Source of the DNA: Minisyncoccota bacterium
Lineage (GTDB): Bacteria; Patescibacteriota; Minisyncoccia; Phycocordibacterales; UBA2100
Assembly: GCA_018061585.1 (NCBI GenBank)
Contig: JAGOTU010000042.1
Coordinates: forward strand, 1-7,586
Length of the DNA stretch: 7,586 nucleotides
Direction: 5' to 3'
Shown: one piece after another, positions 1-4,635 of the stretch
Layout: every line of letters begins with the position of its first letter
Position numbering within the stretch: position 1 is the stretch's first letter
Program-made: the position numbers and the translations under genes
Notes under the pieces: model-generated
Databases searched by the model: none
Told to the model about the DNA's origin: nothing
Seen by the model: only the letters and a program-made list of their open reading frames with translations

Positions 1-307
1 CATCAACGGTATCCTGCAACAATTTTATGATCCCCCAAATTGAAACCATTACGAAAATAGTAATGATCCCGTACATCATAAACTTCAAGCCGTCACTCTT
101 GGCCGTGGCACCATCGCCAAACATGTAGCGAATAACCCCCCAGAAAAAGGCAACGATCGCGAGCAAAACAAGGAGTCCAATCGCTCCGTTGAGTAGCTGC
201 ATCACAGTACCCATTGTTCCTTCCAACCCTCGACCTTGTGCGAGTACCGAACTAGGTAGCGCAATGGCGGTGAGAAAAAGGCCTGCGCGTGTAATAACGG
301 ATTTCAT
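1..307 (-). CDS. VirB2/TrbC-like pilin-type membrane protein, 3' end beyond the window
   Basis: The ATG at 307-305 opens a frame that stays open to the window edge (102 full codons). Residues 1-23 form a signal peptide (MKSV, hydrophobic stretch, then VLA before QG). Helix 1 spans about 40-63, a short polar loop with GDGATAKSDG follows, and helix 2 spans about 76-97 with the core IFVMVSIWGII. This is the layout of T4SS-type pilins: cleaved leader, two helices, cytoplasmic loop. It is closest to the protein at 3048-3419, sharing an AFFWG.I.Y.F stretch in helix 1 and YGxIxIFVMVSIWGIIxLLQxT in helix 2. No Shine-Dalgarno site precedes the ATG; the leader is AT-rich. A promoter matching the one before the 3419 gene lies about 26 bases upstream, so this copy probably starts its own transcript. 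The family role is a surface pilus or envelope subunit; its function here is inferred. Confidence 0.88.
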   Translation of the reverse strand, partial: MKSVITRAGLFLTAIALPSSVLAQGRGLEGTMGTVMQLLNGAIGLLVLLAIVAFFWGVIRYMFGDGATAKSDGLKFMMYGIITIFVMVSIWGIIKLLQDTVD

Positions 308-332
308 GTAATTGAATTTATGAGTATGCAAT

Positions 333-363
333 CAATCGTATCCCCGCGCGGACTTATTACAAG
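333..363 (-). promoter_or_regulatory. Promoter P1 of the leftmost pilin gene (copy of P2)
   Basis: On the minus strand CTTGTA (363-358) is separated by 17 bases from TACGATTG (340-333); the -10 is TACGAT (340-335). Alternatively the -35 is TTGTAA with a 16-base spacer. The 12-mer GGGATACGATTG (344-333) recurs exactly at 3464-3453, with the same CTTGTA 17 bases from the -10, while the spacer interiors differ. Predicted start is near 328, giving a leader of about 20 bases before the ATG at 307. Conservation before a paralogous gene is the main support. Confidence 0.7.
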
Positions 364-380
364 CACATCGCGGGGACAGC

Positions 381-440
381 TCATTCCGCGTTCAGCCACG
401 CCACCGCCTCCCCCTGCCTTGCGACGGCAAATGAATTTTC
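381..440 (-). pseudogene. Relic of the 3' end of a STAS/SpoIIAA-like gene
   Basis: Read on the minus strand this segment encodes EAVAWLNAE followed by TGA. That is identical over nine residues to the C-terminus of the intact protein at 2301-2699, and the DNA of this stretch is also nearly identical (CCGCGTTCA/GCCACGCCA against CCGCGTTCA/ACCACGCCA on the plus strand). Upstream, ENSFAVARQG aligns only loosely with DNLSFFQTKE, and the frame stops at 482-480 with no start that could give a STAS domain. I read it as the leftover tail of a duplicated gene whose body was lost. Position supports this: it lies just before a pilin promoter. The match is short, so homology outside the last ten codons is uncertain. 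Confidence 0.6.
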
Positions 441-468
441 TGTGACCGAGTCCCCGTACGCGCATGAC

Positions 469-495
469 AAAGGCGACCATTACAGTCGCCTTTTT
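469..495 (-). terminator. Hairpin terminator after the basic hypothetical gene
   Basis: AAAGGCGAC (469-477) pairs perfectly with GTCGCCTTT (485-493) around a 7-base loop, just past the stop codon of the gene ending at 497. Read on the minus strand the stem is followed only by TTTGTC, a weak U-tract. On the plus strand it is followed by a run of five T counted from 491. Position fits termination of the 868-497 transcript, probably bidirectional. Confidence 0.6.
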
Positions 496-496
496 C

Positions 497-868
497 TCAA
501 CGCTTTTTTCGTCCCCGTTTCGATCGGCGTGCTGCATTGCGGGCATTTCGGACTGCGGTTTGAATTTCCCGCAAAGTCATCGCGGGGTTCAAGTTAAATC
601 GACCACCGTCGTCGTACGCAAACGTTGTACCGCCAAGATTGCCTTCGTTGTCGTTCGCCTGACGCAGAAGGCCAATAGCATAACGTGCGCATGACTCTTT
701 TATTCTCCTTTCCTTGATCTTAGCTCGATCAAAAAAATCCTGCATAAGCTGCATAGCGGTACGCAATCGTGGAACGCGACACGCATTTTTGTAACTTTGC
801 GAGAATTTACGGATATCATCCGTAGTCCAGTCTGAGAGCCTTCCTTGCCTCTGCTGCGATAATCCCAT
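497..868 (-). CDS. Small, strongly basic hypothetical protein (123 aa)
   Basis: I do not recognise this protein. The frame is open further upstream, but the ATG at 868-866 is chosen because AAAAGGAG (885-878) sits 9 bases before it and a promoter (894-923) lies just beyond; starts at 1009 would lie upstream of that promoter. The product begins MGLSQQRQGRLSDW, is rich in Arg and Lys throughout, has no membrane segment or signal peptide, and ends in a very basic tail (AARRSKRGRKKR). The middle (about 25-75) looks helical with alternating charged and hydrophobic residues; a short segment around FAYDDGGRFNLN follows. A nucleic-acid or ribosome-binding role would fit the charge but is a guess. It is divergent from the M50 protease gene and followed by a hairpin. 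Confidence 0.72.
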   Translation of the reverse strand: MGLSQQRQGRLSDWTTDDIRKFSQSYKNACRVPRLRTAMQLMQDFFDRAKIKERRIKESCARYAIGLLRQANDNEGNLGGTTFAYDDGGRFNLNPAMTLREIQTAVRNARNAARRSKRGRKKR

Positions 869-893
869 AGGCCTGCACTCCTTTTCCTGCAGG

Positions 894-923
894 ACTATAT
901 CGGTATGTATGGAATCCGTCCAA
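894..923 (-). promoter_or_regulatory. Promoter of the basic hypothetical gene
   Basis: On the minus strand TTGGAC (923-918) and TATAGT (899-894) are separated by 18 bases. These match the sigma-70 consensus at 4 of 6 (TTGACA) and 5 of 6 (TATAAT). The predicted start near 887 leaves a leader of about 19 bases that contains the AAAAGGAG ribosome site, so promoter, ribosome site and chosen start agree. Confidence 0.6.
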
Positions 924-992
924 CACACGAGCGCTTGATCGAGCCTCCTCTTACCCCCGCGCTGCTGCCCGGACCGCCAGAAACGTCTCTCT

Positions 993-1021
993 TTGACACG
1001 ACATCTCATATGTTGTTTACT
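993..1021 (+). promoter_or_regulatory. Promoter of the M50 protease gene
   Basis: A perfect TTGACA (993-998) is followed after exactly 17 bases by TTTACT (1016-1021), 4 of 6 to TATAAT. The predicted start near 1028 gives a leader of about 35 bases before the ATG at 1063. It is divergent from the 894-923 promoter with about 70 bases between the two -35 boxes. A TATACC at 1031-1036 is a less likely alternative -10. Confidence 0.6.
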
Positions 1022-1062
1022 CCAGCCAGTCTATACCGTTCAATCTAGAAAAAGGGGCTCTC

Positions 1063-2181
1063 ATGCAGCGATCGAAAACCGGATTCCTCGTTCTGCTCGT
1101 AAAGTTGGGACCGAAACTATTCCCGATCCTCGTCAAAATGCAGGAAGTCCTCATTACCGCAGTAAAATCGCTTTTCGGAGTGAAAACTGTCGGCCTCGTG
1201 GGCAGCGTCGGTCTCTACACCTATCTCTTCACGTGGCAGATGGCGGTCGCCCTTGTCGCATTCATCGGGATCCACGAGTACGGACATCTATGGGCCATGC
1301 ATCGCTGCGGGATCAAAACAAAAGGAATGTTCTTCATTCCTGGTTTTGGTGCAGTCGCCGTCGCAGAAGAGCGATTCGGCAGTGCCCGCAACGAGGCATA
1401 CATCGCGATCATGGGTCCGATCTTCGGGTTCGTATTCTTTGTCATTCCGATGGTCATCGTCTTCTTGCAGACTCGTAATCCGCTCTGGGCAGCGATCGCC
1501 GCAATTACGGCGTTCATCAACCTCGTGAATCTGTTTCCGATTCTCCCGCTCGATGGCGGCCGAATACTCAAAGCGCTGTCCTATTCGAAAAACCAGGGGA
1601 TCTCGCTCACGATCCTTGTGGTCGTTTCATCGGTCTCGGTAATTCTCGGCACGTATGCGGGATTCTCACTGCTCGCGTACATGGCAGTGATCGGGATGTT
1701 CGAGGCTGCAATCGATTTCGGCATCAGGGAGCGCATCAAAAGCTTCCTGACGACAGCCGTCCGTATTGCGATCGCCGTCGGAATCGTACTCTTGTGCCAG
1801 TATTTCCTGTCCGAGTTCGGAAAATACTGGGAAGATGCAAAAGGGCACTCTTCCGTCTACTGGCTGCTATTCATCGGTGCGGGCGTTCTCGGCGCGGCCG
1901 CGTTCATCATCTACGACATCAAGTCGCAGACATATGACGAGGGGCGGTCGATCTTTCTGTACCCCGTTGCCGTCTGCCAAGAGCTGTGGCGCGGGATCAA
2001 AGAAGTTGCCAGTCTGCGCGCGCATGACATCAAGCCGATCGAGAACTACGAACCCCTCTCAAGAGGAGGCAAGACGTGGTACGCACTTGTATTCACTTCT
2101 GTCACGATCGTTCATATGATCGTGATCTACGAACTCGCTCGCATACCCGGCGCTGAACTTGCAAAAGAACTCTTGAAATAA
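1063..2181 (+). CDS. M50-family (site-2-type) intramembrane zinc metalloprotease
   Basis: A 372-aa multi-helix membrane protein with the two hallmarks of site-2 proteases. HEYGH at residues 71-75 is the HExxH zinc site inside a hydrophobic helix, and N156-LFPILP-LDGG (D164) is the NxxPxxxLDG motif carrying the third zinc ligand. A GP pair (118-119) sits in the helix between them. Helices fall at about 51-70, 114-136, 142-160, 182-215 (two), 231-250, 264-283 and 339-357. No PDZ domain is present. The C-terminal half (about 225-372), with two or three further helices and a polar stretch around 287-338, is not part of the minimal catalytic core. AGGGG (1053-1057) lies 5 bases before the ATG. It is transcribed alone from its own promoter and ends in a strong terminator. 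Family members cleave membrane-embedded substrates such as anti-sigma factors; the substrate here is unknown, though the neighbouring small pilins are conceivable. Confidence 0.93.
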   Translation: MQRSKTGFLVLLVKLGPKLFPILVKMQEVLITAVKSLFGVKTVGLVGSVGLYTYLFTWQMAVALVAFIGIHEYGHLWAMHRCGIKTKGMFFIPGFGAVAVAEERFGSARNEAYIAIMGPIFGFVFFVIPMVIVFLQTRNPLWAAIAAITAFINLVNLFPILPLDGGRILKALSYSKNQGISLTILVVVSSVSVILGTYAGFSLLAYMAVIGMFEAAIDFGIRERIKSFLTTAVRIAIAVGIVLLCQYFLSEFGKYWEDAKGHSSVYWLLFIGAGVLGAAAFIIYDIKSQTYDEGRSIFLYPVAVCQELWRGIKEVASLRAHDIKPIENYEPLSRGGKTWYALVFTSVTIVHMIVIYELARIPGAELAKELLK

Positions 2182-2203
2182 CGTCCAGCTCTGTCTCAAA
2201 CGT

Positions 2204-2231
2204 AACGCCGCCCCTCCCGGGCGGCGTTTTT
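2204..2231 (+). terminator. Intrinsic terminator of the M50 protease gene
   Basis: A perfect 10-bp stem, AACGCCGCCC (2204-2213) with GGGCGGCGTT (2219-2228), closes a 5-base loop and runs into five T (2227-2231). It starts 22 bases after the stop codon. Read on the minus strand it has no good U-tract, but it may still slow transcription arriving from the convergent STAS-like gene, for which no other terminator is visible in 2232-2300. Confidence 0.88.
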
Positions 2232-2300
2232 GTATCTATTTCACTTGATCTCAGCTGCTCATAATCACAAGGTCGGCAGGAGGTCAGATTAACACCATCA

Positions 2301-2699
2301 TTACTCCGCGTTCAACCACGCCACTGCCTCCTCTTTCGTCTGAAAAAACGACAGATTGTCGCGACCAGAGAACGACGTCACAATATTTGCCGCCGCGGTC
2401 AACGCATCTCCGACGCCATAGAGTGCACTCTTTTCAATGTAGGATTTATTCGCACGCATCAGCTCCGACAGTATCGAGAGTGCTTCGGGCACATACGTCC
2501 CAGAAAAACCAGTGATGTCGATCAGTGACTTAAATTTCGCGTTTCGCTTTTGATACTCCCCGTACACGACAAGTTTTGCTGTGGCTACTTCTTTGCGAAG
2601 TTCATCGATATTCTCCGATGTCACCGAGCCCGTAAGGCGGGTATACAGCATGCCCTCCGGAGTTACCGTGAGGTCTATGATGGTGTTGTGCGGACTCAT
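2301..2699 (-). CDS. STAS/SpoIIAA-like domain protein (132 aa)
   Basis: A soluble protein with no signal peptide or membrane segment. The ATG at 2699-2697 is used because the frame upstream overlaps the preceding gene and has no better start; it lies 19 bases after the stop at 2719. The pattern resembles the SpoIIAA-like/STAS fold: beta strands near 6-12 and 18-24 (VTPEGMLYTRLTG), a helix 27-43, strand FKSLIDITG (57-64), a long helix 70-87, strand SALYGVGD (91-98), a helix, then strand LSFFQ and a final EEAVAWL. The ending, in which a 'phenotype' strand is followed by xxEEAxxWL, is typical of SpoIIAA-like proteins. Such domains bind phospho-regulators or lipids; no partner is visible here. 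It closes the 3419-2301 operon with two pilin-like genes. A fragment of a second copy survives at 381-440. Fold assignment is by pattern only. Confidence 0.8.
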   Translation of the reverse strand: MSPHNTIIDLTVTPEGMLYTRLTGSVTSENIDELRKEVATAKLVVYGEYQKRNAKFKSLIDITGFSGTYVPEALSILSELMRANKSYIEKSALYGVGDALTAAANIVTSFSGRDNLSFFQTKEEAVAWLNAE

Positions 2700-2718
2700 G
2701 GCACGCGTGGTACGTATC

Positions 2719-3024
2719 TTATCTGAACTGCACGTTACTGAACCCTTCAGCGTTACTCGTGTCAGTCGCGTTCTGGCTATCGATCCCGAACGTGCTAAGG
2801 ATGAGCGTAAGTATGCCGCCAACCGAGACCATCACGAACATGCCCACGATACCCCAGAGCATGTGCTGCTTTCCATCGGTCGCGATCTCCCCCTCTTTGG
2901 AATTCCACAGGAACGTGACGAGCCCCCACATGAACAGGAAGAACCCGCCGGCGAACACCAATAGAATGATAGGTCTGATGATCAAATCATTCAGCCTTTC
3001 CATTATTTGCGCTGTTGCCTGCAT
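2719..3024 (-). CDS. Pilin-like two-helix membrane protein without signal peptide
   Basis: 101 aa with two helices, about 15-41 (IIRPIILLVFAGG...) and 55-78 (MLWGIVGMFVMVSVGGILTL), joined by a charged loop NSKEGEIATDGKQ. The GMFVMVS core of helix 2 places it with the pilin-like proteins at 3048, 3870 and 1-307, but the N-terminus is only about 14 polar residues long and has no leader or signal-peptidase site. The C-terminus (80-101) is polar, with Asn and Ser. The gene follows the 3419-3048 pilin after 23 bases and precedes the STAS-like gene by 19. No Shine-Dalgarno site is seen; ATG at 3003-3001 (MERLNDL) is an alternative start. It may be a minor subunit or a membrane-retained assembly partner; this is inference. 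Confidence 0.85.
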   Translation of the reverse strand: MQATAQIMERLNDLIIRPIILLVFAGGFFLFMWGLVTFLWNSKEGEIATDGKQHMLWGIVGMFVMVSVGGILTLILSTFGIDSQNATDTSNAEGFSNVQFR

Positions 3025-3047
3025 ATGCCCGCGAAAAGTAAGCGAGC

Positions 3048-3419
3048 TTAGAATGAGCGGATACCGTCAGGGGTGATGGATGTGTTCTGCGTAACGCCGA
3101 ATGTGTTCTGGAGGAGTCGGATGATGCCCCATATCGAGACCATCACGAAGATAGCGATAACGCCGTAGAACATGAGCTTAAGACCCTCTGACTTGTCTTC
3201 GCCGCCACCCGAGAAGAGGTACTTGATCAAGCCCCAGAAGAACGCGAGGATCGCGACGAGGATAAGGAGACCAACCAAGCCGTTCAAGATGCGGTTCGCG
3301 AGAGCAAGGGTACCCAAGAGGCCCTGTGCTGCGGTCTGCTGAGCGGCTACGATCGAAGGGACAGCAACGAACATGATGGTCGCTGCAGTGGATGTCAACT
3401 GAATAAGCTTTCCGCGCAT
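3048..3419 (-). CDS. VirB2/TrbC-like pilin-type membrane protein
   Basis: 123 aa. A signal peptide covers residues 1-26 with a likely cut after VAA before QQT. Helix 1 runs about 44-69 (LNGLVGLLILVAILAFFWG), the loop is SGGGEDKSEG, and helix 2 about 81-103 contains IFVMVSIWGIIRLLQ. The tail GVTQNTSITPDGIRSF is short and polar. Length and layout are those of T4SS-type pilins. It is the nearest relative of the partial gene at 1-307 and shares with it a promoter of the same design, 34 bases upstream of the ATG. The leader is AT-rich (TTTTCTAATTTTT before ATG) with no Shine-Dalgarno site. First gene of an operon with the signal-less paralog and the STAS-like gene. The predicted role is a structural subunit of a surface filament or envelope complex. 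Confidence 0.9.
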   Translation of the reverse strand: MRGKLIQLTSTAATIMFVAVPSIVAAQQTAAQGLLGTLALANRILNGLVGLLILVAILAFFWGLIKYLFSGGGEDKSEGLKLMFYGVIAIFVMVSIWGIIRLLQNTFGVTQNTSITPDGIRSF

Positions 3420-3452
3420 AAAAATTAGAAAATATCGTTAGTACTAGTACTC

Positions 3453-3483
3453 CAATCGTATCCCGTGTGAGCACGAGTACAAG
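3453..3483 (-). promoter_or_regulatory. Promoter P2 of the pilin/STAS operon
   Basis: On the minus strand CTTGTA (3483-3478), 17 bases, then TACGATTG (3460-3453), matching P1 at 363-333 in both elements and their spacing. The shared 12-mer GGGATACGATTG lies at 3464-3453. Start of transcription is expected near 3448, about 29 bases before the ATG at 3419. It sits in the 120-base gap between two gene groups, the only sizeable gap in the pilin cluster, and suggests that the 3419-2301 genes can be expressed separately from the upstream operon. Confidence 0.72.
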
Positions 3484-3539
3484 GCCATAAAACGACAAAT
3501 GTGGATAGCCCGGCTCGAGACTCAACGAGCAAAAAACAT

Positions 3540-3866
3540 CTAGTGATGCTCTTCTTCCTCGCCTCCGCTATTCATCAAATTCGTTCCTACGAAATACACC
3601 ACGATCGCTGCAACGACGGCCCCGATAGCCATCATCGATACTGCCATATGTGTTTGCACGAACTGTGCCACCCCTAGGAGCACTACCATCACGAACAGTA
3701 TTGCCACCCCCCACTGCATCATCTCGATGGCTTCGTCACGATAGGTCGGCCATGTCCCCAAGCGCACATACCACAGCCCAAGTCCTGCCACCATCAGGAG
3801 GATCGACATCACGAGCATGAGCCCCACGACTATATTGAACAGCGCGATGACAGTGGAAAGATCCAT
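3540..3866 (-). CDS. Three-helix membrane protein related to the neighbouring pilins
   Basis: 108 aa with helices at about 5-31, 51-71 and 76-95. Helix 2 reads WGVAILFVMVVLLGV, keeping the G-x(4)-FVMV core of the neighbouring pilins, and the linker before it (TWPTYRDEAIEMMQ) stands where their polar loop is. It has no cleavable leader, and a third helix plus a charged tail ending EEEEHH have been added. The start at 3866 lies 3 bases after the preceding stop; no Shine-Dalgarno site is evident. It is the last gene of the 6526-3540 operon. The paralogy rests on this short motif, topology and position. The acidic and His tail could bind metal or dock a partner; this is a guess. Likely an inner-membrane accessory of the pilin system. 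Confidence 0.82.
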   Translation of the reverse strand: MDLSTVIALFNIVVGLMLVMSILLMVAGLGLWYVRLGTWPTYRDEAIEMMQWGVAILFVMVVLLGVAQFVQTHMAVSMMAIGAVVAAIVVYFVGTNLMNSGGEEEEHH

Positions 3867-3869
3867 ACG

Positions 3870-4268
3870 TTACTCGAACGTGATGTTCGATCCATTATTG
3901 CGGGAATTCGCATTTTGAGCCGATTGACCGCCGAGCGAATTAGCGCCCCCACCCGCTCCTGATCCGAAAAGTGTTTGCTGTAGGAGGTTCAGGATGCCCC
4001 AGATCGAAACCATCACGAACAAAATAATGACCCCCCATACCAGGAATTGTCTGAGGGCTCCGCTGCCACGCTCACCTGCTTTCATCATGTTGTATGCGGC
4101 TCCGTACAAGAATGCGACGAGTGCCGCCGCCACCAAGACACCGGTTGCGGTGTTCAAGAGGTCCACGATCTGCTCCACGAGATCGCGTAGTGTGCGTGCC
4201 ACCTCGGCGTTGGCGACGAACGGCACCACGAGAATGACCGCAGGTAATGCTTTGAGCAGCGTTTTCAT
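3870..4268 (-). CDS. VirB2/TrbC-like pilin-type membrane protein with Gly/Asn/Ser-rich tail
   Basis: 132 aa. Signal peptide residues 1-21 (MKTLLKA, hydrophobic core, ANA before EVA). Helix 1 is about 39-63 (TGVLVAAALVAFLYGAAYN), the loop KAGERGSGALRQ is basic, and helix 2 about 73-97 has ILFVMVSIWGILNLLQQ. From about 100 the protein is Gly-, Asn- and Ser-rich and probably flexible (GSGAGGGANSLGG, then SAQNANSRNNGSN), ending NITFE. Other copies in the window have shorter tails. The ATG lies one base after the TAG of the preceding pilin, so the two are probably translated together. Pilin-type topology suggests export and membrane insertion; a role as filament or envelope subunit is inferred. 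Confidence 0.9.
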   Translation of the reverse strand: MKTLLKALPAVILVVPFVANAEVARTLRDLVEQIVDLLNTATGVLVAAALVAFLYGAAYNMMKAGERGSGALRQFLVWGVIILFVMVSIWGILNLLQQTLFGSGAGGGANSLGGQSAQNANSRNNGSNITFE

Positions 4269-4269
4269 A

Positions 4270-4635
4270 CTACTGGGTCAATTCCGCGATCGTGCCGCCG
4301 ATAAGCGAAGCGAACACCCACGCACCAAGAATAAGAATGGCGCCTATGACCACATATACAAAATTTGTCTTTGCCTTGGCGAGCTGTTCCTGATTACCCT
4401 GAGCGAGCACGAACAAAAAGCCGGAGTACACAATGAACAATGTGATGATCGGAAGCGCGACCATCACCATCACCTTGAGCGCTCCCGAAATGAACTGCGG
4501 AATACTGCTGTAATTACTGTTGAGCGGATTCCTGAGTCCCTGCTGAGTACCCTGTGCATCCGCGAGCGTGATCATACAAAGCGCGAGCGTGACTGCCGCG
4601 ATCACATGAGCACCGATGAGTCGAAGTGAGATCAT
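4270..4635 (-). CDS. VirB2/TrbC family T4SS-type pilin (canonical member)
   Basis: 121 aa. Signal peptide residues 1-27 with a clear ADA site before QGT. The mature protein has a short polar N-terminus (QQGLRNPLNSNYSS), helix 1 about 54-78 ending in IVYSGFLFVLAQGN, a charged loop QEQLAKAKTNF, and helix 2 about 92-114 (YVVIGAILILGAWVFASLI). The Y-x-G-F-L-F-V-x-A-x-G-N then LxKAK then IGAxxxLGAW pattern is typical of the CPR VirB2-like 'T4SS pilin' proteins. It lacks the FVMV core of its neighbours, so it belongs to a distinct branch. Its ATG overlaps the TGA of the solute-binding protein gene (ATGA, 4635-4632), indicating translational coupling. No Shine-Dalgarno site. Predicted surface pilus subunit or inner-membrane scaffold. 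Confidence 0.92.
   Translation of the reverse strand: MISLRLIGAHVIAAVTLALCMITLADAQGTQQGLRNPLNSNYSSIPQFISGALKVMVMVALPIITLFIVYSGFLFVLAQGNQEQLAKAKTNFVYVVIGAILILGAWVFASLIGGTIAELTQ

Noticed and set aside
304..546. Minus-strand 80-codon frame covering 304-546
   Set aside because: It runs across the terminator hairpin, the STAS relic (in another frame) and promoter P1; composition (poly-Gly, Arg) is that of a shadow frame.
993..1478. 161-codon plus-strand frame at the start of the M50 gene
   Set aside because: Its start lies in the promoter -35 box and it overlaps the HEYGH-containing frame, which is clearly real.
2700..2822. N-terminal extension of the STAS-like protein from an ATG at 2822
   Set aside because: It would overlap the end of the preceding pilin gene by about 100 bases and adds a low-quality Arg/Ser-rich segment before the natural ATG at 2699.
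3505..3535. Short inverted repeat GCTCG/CGAGC downstream of the three-helix protein gene
   Set aside because: Only five base pairs, and followed on the minus strand by CGGG rather than a T-run; not a convincing terminator.
33..4020. Recurring DNA string close to GAAACCATCACGAA on the plus strand
   Set aside because: It is the reverse complement of the shared FVMVS codons of the paralogous pilins, so it reflects protein homology and not a separate DNA repeat or CRISPR array.
3994..4629. Long plus-strand frame of 211 codons opposite the pilin genes
   Set aside because: It is antisense to two well-supported pilin genes, has no ribosome site, and its sequence shows no domain logic.
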